From: Pectobacterium fontis
GTDB lineage: Bacteria; Pseudomonadota; Gammaproteobacteria; Enterobacterales; Enterobacteriaceae
Length of the DNA: 64,000 nucleotides
Direction: 5' to 3'
Assembly: GCF_000803215.1 (NCBI RefSeq)
Contig: NZ_JSXC01000038.1
Coordinates: 62,001 to 126,000, forward strand
Below, piece by piece: positions 60,627-64,000 of this stretch (its first letter is position 1; every line of letters starts with the position of its first letter). Under the pieces are notes generated by a model, which was not told where the DNA came from, ran no database searches, and saw only the letters and a list, made by a program, of their open reading frames with translations. A program made the translations under genes and the position numbers.

Positions 60627-61556
60627 TTATTTCTCAATCGCCGCTGACAGAGAAGCTGGATCGTTCACCGCAACTGCTGTCAGGGTATCGACGATTCGTT
60701 TGGTTAAGCCAGTCAATACTTTACCCGGCCCGACTTCTAACAGTGACTCAACGCCCTGAGAAGCCATAAACTCCACACAGTCAGTCCAGCGTACTGGGCA
60801 ATGAAGTTGGCGCACCAGCGCATTGCGAATGGCTTCCGGTGTTGTTTCAATGCGTGCATCAACATTATTGACCACCGGGATGACCGGCGTATTAAATGTC
60901 ACGGATTCCAGCGCAACCGCCAGTTTCTTCGCGGCGGGCTCCATCAACGCACAGTGAGACGGTACGCTGACAGGCAGCGGCAACGCACGCTTCGCACCTG
61001 CCGCTTTACACGCAGCACCAGCACGCTCAACGGCCTCTTTATTGCCGGCAATCACCACCTGACCCGGTGAATTAAAGTTTACCGGAGAGACCACCTGCCC
61101 CTGCGCGGATGCTTCACACGCGTTGGCGATAGCATCATTATCAAGTCCGATAATCGCATACATTGCGCCCGTTCCTTCCGGCACCGCTTCTTGCATCAGT
61201 TGTCCACGCAATTCAACCAAACGGACAGCCTGTTGGAAATCCAGAACACCCGCGCAGACCAATGCTGAATATTCACCGAGGCTATGGCCTGACATCAACG
61301 CTGGCGTGTTTCCGCCCTGCTGCTGCCAGACACGCCAGATAGCAACAGATGCGGTCAGTAATGCAGGCTGCGTCTGCCAGGTTTTATTCAACTCTTCAGC
61401 CGGCCCTTGTTGGGTAAGCTGCCACAAGTCATAACCTAGCGCTTCAGAAGCCTGAGCAAACGTTTCGGTGACGATAGGGTATTCTGCTGCCAGTTCAGCC
61501 AACATACCTACCGTCTGCGATCCCTGACCGGGAAATACCATTGCAAATTGCGTCAT
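60627..61556 (-). CDS. fabD: Malonyl-CoA:ACP transacylase
   Basis: Moves malonyl groups from CoA to ACP. 309 residues. Catalytic Ser92 in GHSLGEYSALVCAG, with the conserved FPGQGSQ start and the His in VPSHCALM. It starts 17 bases after fabH. Confidence 0.98.
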   Translation of the reverse strand: MTQFAMVFPGQGSQTVGMLAELAAEYPIVTETFAQASEALGYDLWQLTQQGPAEELNKTWQTQPALLTASVAIWRVWQQQGGNTPALMSGHSLGEYSALVCAGVLDFQQAVRLVELRGQLMQEAVPEGTGAMYAIIGLDNDAIANACEASAQGQVVSPVNFNSPGQVVIAGNKEAVERAGAACKAAGAKRALPLPVSVPSHCALMEPAAKKLAVALESVTFNTPVIPVVNNVDARIETTPEAIRNALVRQLHCPVRWTDCVEFMASQGVESLLEVGPGKVLTGLTKRIVDTLTAVAVNDPASLSAAIEK

Positions 61557-61573
61557 ATCACAATCCTGTTTAA

Positions 61574-62527
61574 TTAAAAACGAACCAGCGCGGAACCCCA
61601 GGTGAAACCGCCACCGAAGGCTTCAAGCAGCACCAGTTGTCCTGGTTTAATGCGCCCATCGCGTACCGCTTCATCCAGCGCTGAAGGCACGGAAGCCGCA
61701 GAGGTATTACCATGACGATCCAACGTCACCACCACTTTGTCCATTCCCATGCCCAGCTTTTTCGCCGTAGCGTTGATGATTCGCAGGTTAGCCTGATGAG
61801 GCACCAGCCAGTCTAATTCACTTTTGTCCAGTTGAGCCGCTTGCAGCGTTTCTTCAACAATATGTGCCAGTTCAGTCACAGCCACTTTAAAGACTTCATT
61901 ACCCGCCATCGTCAGGTAAGCAGGTGCATCTGAGAGGCTACGTCCTTGATTCGGCAACGCCAGCAATTCGCCATAACGGCCATCGGCATGCAGATGGGTA
62001 GAAAGAATACCCGGTTGCTCGGATGGTGTTAACAGCACGGCCCCCGCACCATCACCGAATAGAATCAGCGTGCCGCGATCTTCAGGATCCAAGGTACGAG
62101 ACAAGGTATCGGAACCGATCACCAGCGCGTATTTCACCGCACCACTTTTGACGTATTGATCGGCAACGCTCAGCGCGTAGGTAAAACCCGCACAGGCCGC
62201 AGCCAGATCGAAAGCAATGGTATCTTTGATTCCTAGCAACTGCTGAACCTGACAGGCTGAGCTAGGGAAGGCATGGCTTGATGATGTTGTCGCAACAATC
62301 AGAAGACCGACCTCAGAAGCATCGACATTCGCCATTTCCAGCGCTTTTTGCGCGGCACGGTATCCCATGGTCGCAACGTTTTCATCCGGCGCAGCAATAC
62401 GGCGCTCACGGATGCCAGTACGTGTGACGATCCATTCGTCCGTCGTTTCCACCATCTTTTCTAAATCAGCGTTTGTCCTGATTTCTTCAGGCAGGTAGCT
62501 GCCCGTTCCGATTATTTTTGTATACAT
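61574..62527 (-). CDS. fabH: 3-oxoacyl-ACP synthase III (KAS III)
   Basis: Starts fatty acid synthesis by joining acetyl-CoA to malonyl-ACP. 317 residues. Catalytic Cys112 in [13 protein letters not shown], His in [11 protein letters not shown] and Asn in [15 protein letters not shown]. It starts 6 bases after plsX. Confidence 0.98.
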   Translation of the reverse strand: MYTKIIGTGSYLPEEIRTNADLEKMVETTDEWIVTRTGIRERRIAAPDENVATMGYRAAQKALEMANVDASEVGLLIVATTSSSHAFPSSACQVQQLLGIKDTIAFDLAAACAGFTYALSVADQYVKSGAVKYALVIGSDTLSRTLDPEDRGTLILFGDGAGAVLLTPSEQPGILSTHLHADGRYGELLALPNQGRSLSDAPAYLTMAGNEVFKVAVTELAHIVEETLQAAQLDKSELDWLVPHQANLRIINATAKKLGMGMDKVVVTLDRHGNTSAASVPSALDEAVRDGRIKPGQLVLLEAFGGGFTWGSALVRF

Positions 62528-62533
62528 GTACGC

Positions 62534-63580
62534 TTAGTCACTCTTGGGTAATACCGCTTCTAGACGAGCAGCAATCCGCTCGGGAAGTTGCCGCCGTACC
62601 GTCTGCATTGCCTGTTCAATAGCAACCGCAAACGCTCTCTGGTTTGCTGCGCCATGGCTTTTGATTACAGTTCCCCGCAATCCTAGCAGGCATGCGCCAT
62701 TATATTGATCGGGATTCAAATGACCGAAACGCTTTGATAAGCGCTTTTGTAACAACCGCCCCAGCCATTTCAACCACCAGGACCGTTTTTGTTTTTTCCC
62801 CGAACCTGAGGCTGGCGATTTCAGCAGTGACAGAAACATCCTTACCACGCCTTCCACCGTTTTCAGTGTGACATTACCCACAAAGCCGTCACAGACCATC
62901 ACATCCGTTTTCCCCGTCAGCAGATCGTTGCCTTCCAGATAACCGATGTAATTTATTGATGATGCCACTTTTAGCTGTGCTGCGGCTTCACGGATAGTGC
63001 TCAGCCCTTTATTTTCTTCTTCACCAATATTCAATAACGCGACCCGGGGATTAGCCAGTCCCAGCACTTCTTCTGCCATCACAGAGCCCATCACAGCAAA
63101 CTGAACCAGCATCGTGCTGTCACAGTCGACATTCGCCCCCAGATCCAACACGACGGTCTTGCCGTGCTGCTGGTGAGGTAACACCGACACCAGTGCTGGT
63201 CGCTCAATGCCTTCAAGCGGCTTAATCAGGAGCTTGGCCAGCCCCATCAGCGCCCCCGTATTGCCTGCACTCACACAGGCCTGCGCTCTGCCGTCTTTAA
63301 TCAACTCAAGCGCGATACGCATTGAGGTTCCACGGCTCGCACGAATAGCCTGCGAGGGTCTCGCATCACTAGCAATAACCGACTCCGCCGGAATAACCTC
63401 TACGCGGGAAAGTAAATCAGAATCGACTTTGGCAAGTAATGGAGTAATTGCAGCAGGATCGCCGACTAATAACAAATTGAGAGCGGGATTAGAAGCCAGT
63501 GCCTGCAATGCAGCAGGCACTGTTACGCAGGGACCAAAATCCCCGCCCATCGCATCTAACGCCAAAGTTAGGCGTGTCAA
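62534..63580 (-). CDS. plsX: Phosphate acyltransferase PlsX
   Basis: Makes acyl-phosphate from acyl-ACP for phospholipid synthesis. 348 residues from TTG 63580, which has AAGG seven bases upstream and matches the E. coli start ([17 protein letters not shown]). A TTG five codons earlier has no ribosome site. Motifs: [38 protein letters not shown] and [13 protein letters not shown]. The insert [19 protein letters not shown] is basic and probably membrane-associated. Confidence 0.97.
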   Translation of the reverse strand: MTRLTLALDAMGGDFGPCVTVPAALQALASNPALNLLLVGDPAAITPLLAKVDSDLLSRVEVIPAESVIASDARPSQAIRASRGTSMRIALELIKDGRAQACVSAGNTGALMGLAKLLIKPLEGIERPALVSVLPHQQHGKTVVLDLGANVDCDSTMLVQFAVMGSVMAEEVLGLANPRVALLNIGEEENKGLSTIREAAAQLKVASSINYIGYLEGNDLLTGKTDVMVCDGFVGNVTLKTVEGVVRMFLSLLKSPASGSGKKQKRSWWLKWLGRLLQKRLSKRFGHLNPDQYNGACLLGLRGTVIKSHGAANQRAFAVAIEQAMQTVRRQLPERIAARLEAVLPKSD

Positions 63581-63609
63581 GGTATTGCCTTGCAAATAAT
63601 TCGCAAAAA

Positions 63610-63780
63610 TTACTTAGCAATGACCTTGCGACCGCGGTAGTAACCATCCGCAGTGATGTGGTGACGCAGGTGAGTTTCGCCAGAAACTTTATCTACGGAT
63701 ACAGAAGAGGTAGTCAGCGCATCGTGTGAACGACGCATACCACGTTTGGAACGGCTAGGTTTGTTTTGTTGTACGGCCAT
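63610..63780 (-). CDS. rpmF: 50S ribosomal protein L32
   Basis: 56-residue ribosomal protein, start [19 protein letters not shown] and end RGRKVIAK, essentially the E. coli sequence. It is 29 bases upstream of plsX and follows yceD by 16 bases, so it leads the plsX-fab transcript as in E. coli. The ribosome site AAGGAGTAAGG precedes its ATG. Confidence 0.98.
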   Translation of the reverse strand: MAVQQNKPSRSKRGMRRSHDALTTSSVSVDKVSGETHLRHHITADGYYRGRKVIAK

Positions 63781-63796
63781 GGACCTTACTCCTTAA

Positions 63797-64000
63797 TTAC
63801 TTACGCTTTAAACTGGCTAATACGGCAAACGGATTTGGTTTTTCCGCCTCTTCAGGCAGTTGGCCAAACACCATGTCCGCTTCGGACACTTCACAGTGTT
63901 CAGAATCATGCACCGGGGCGATAGGCAACATCAGAATAATTTCATCTTCAATCATTGCCAGCAGATCGACTTCGCCAAATTCATCAACGCCGATCGGCTC
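63797..64000 (-). CDS. yceD: YceD (DUF177) protein, C-terminal part (5' end outside window)
   Basis: The last 67 residues of YceD: acidic stretch [28 protein letters not shown], then [18 protein letters not shown] at the end, matching the C terminus of E. coli YceD. Related YceD proteins have been linked to 23S rRNA metabolism in plants and bacteria. It is transcribed toward rpmF. Confidence 0.93.
   Translation of the reverse strand, partial: EPIGVDEFGEVDLLAMIEDEIILMLPIAPVHDSEHCEVSEADMVFGQLPEEAEKPNPFAVLASLKRK

Overview
The window is chromosomal DNA of an enterobacterium, most likely a soft-rot Pectobacteriaceae (Pectobacterium or a close relative). Nearly every protein aligns by eye with its Escherichia coli ortholog at high identity and gene order largely follows E. 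coli, but a complete hmuSTUV haem-uptake operon and several accessory genes are absent from E. coli K-12. The genus is an inference from gene content; no rRNA or tRNA gene is present to test it. I see no prophage, insertion sequence or CRISPR array.

Layout. (1) 1-30206 follows the E. coli pykF-to-btuC block: pykF 3' end, lpp, ldtE, sufABCDSE (minus strand), a Fur-box-controlled gene of unknown function, menI, ydiJ, ydiK, the small RNA rprA, apbE, ppsA/ppsR (divergent), aroH, hmuSTUV (where E. coli keeps only the hemP-like ydiE), selO, ydiV, nlpC, btuD, btuE, btuC. (2) 30207-32722 is an accessory patch: a methyltransferase and a cupin gene divergent from a Crp/Fnr-type regulator, then a small ORF behind a Fur-like box. 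It lies where the btuC block is joined to a different part of the E. coli map. (3) 32723-64000 follows the E. coli cobB-to-yceD block: cobB, nagK, lolE-lolD-lolC, mfd, a two-gene insertion (LprI-like protein and yegD), ycfJ, ndh, ycfP, nagZ, thiK, lpoB, ycfL, hinT, ptsG, ycfH, holB, tmk, mltG, pabC, an inserted orphan periplasmic binding protein, then fabF, acpP, fabG, fabD, fabH, plsX, rpmF and the 3' end of yceD.

How the genes fit together. Iron and cofactors are a recurring theme in the first half: stress Fe-S assembly (Suf), haem import (Hmu), vitamin B12 import (BtuC, BtuD), and at least four Fur-like sites (upstream of hmuS, the 9068 gene, the Crp/cupin divergon and the 32479 ORF). Central carbon metabolism is represented by pykF, ppsA with its regulator ppsR, and ptsG. 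Envelope biogenesis is represented by lpp, ldtE, nlpC, lolCDE, nagZ, nagK, lpoB and mltG. The right end is the fatty acid/phospholipid cluster plsX-fabHDG-acpP-fabF, preceded by rpmF.

The most unusual points are the orphan MolA/BtuF-like binding protein with a ModE-like operator over its promoter (56787-57893), the iron-boxed Crp/Fnr-cupin-methyltransferase divergon at the synteny junction, and the orphan gene at 9068 behind a perfect Fur box. Known-type control sites also visible are a Cra box at ppsA, an FNR box at ndh, an RcsB box at rprA, a decayed TrpR operator at aroH, and a CRP site and SgrS-target leader at ptsG.
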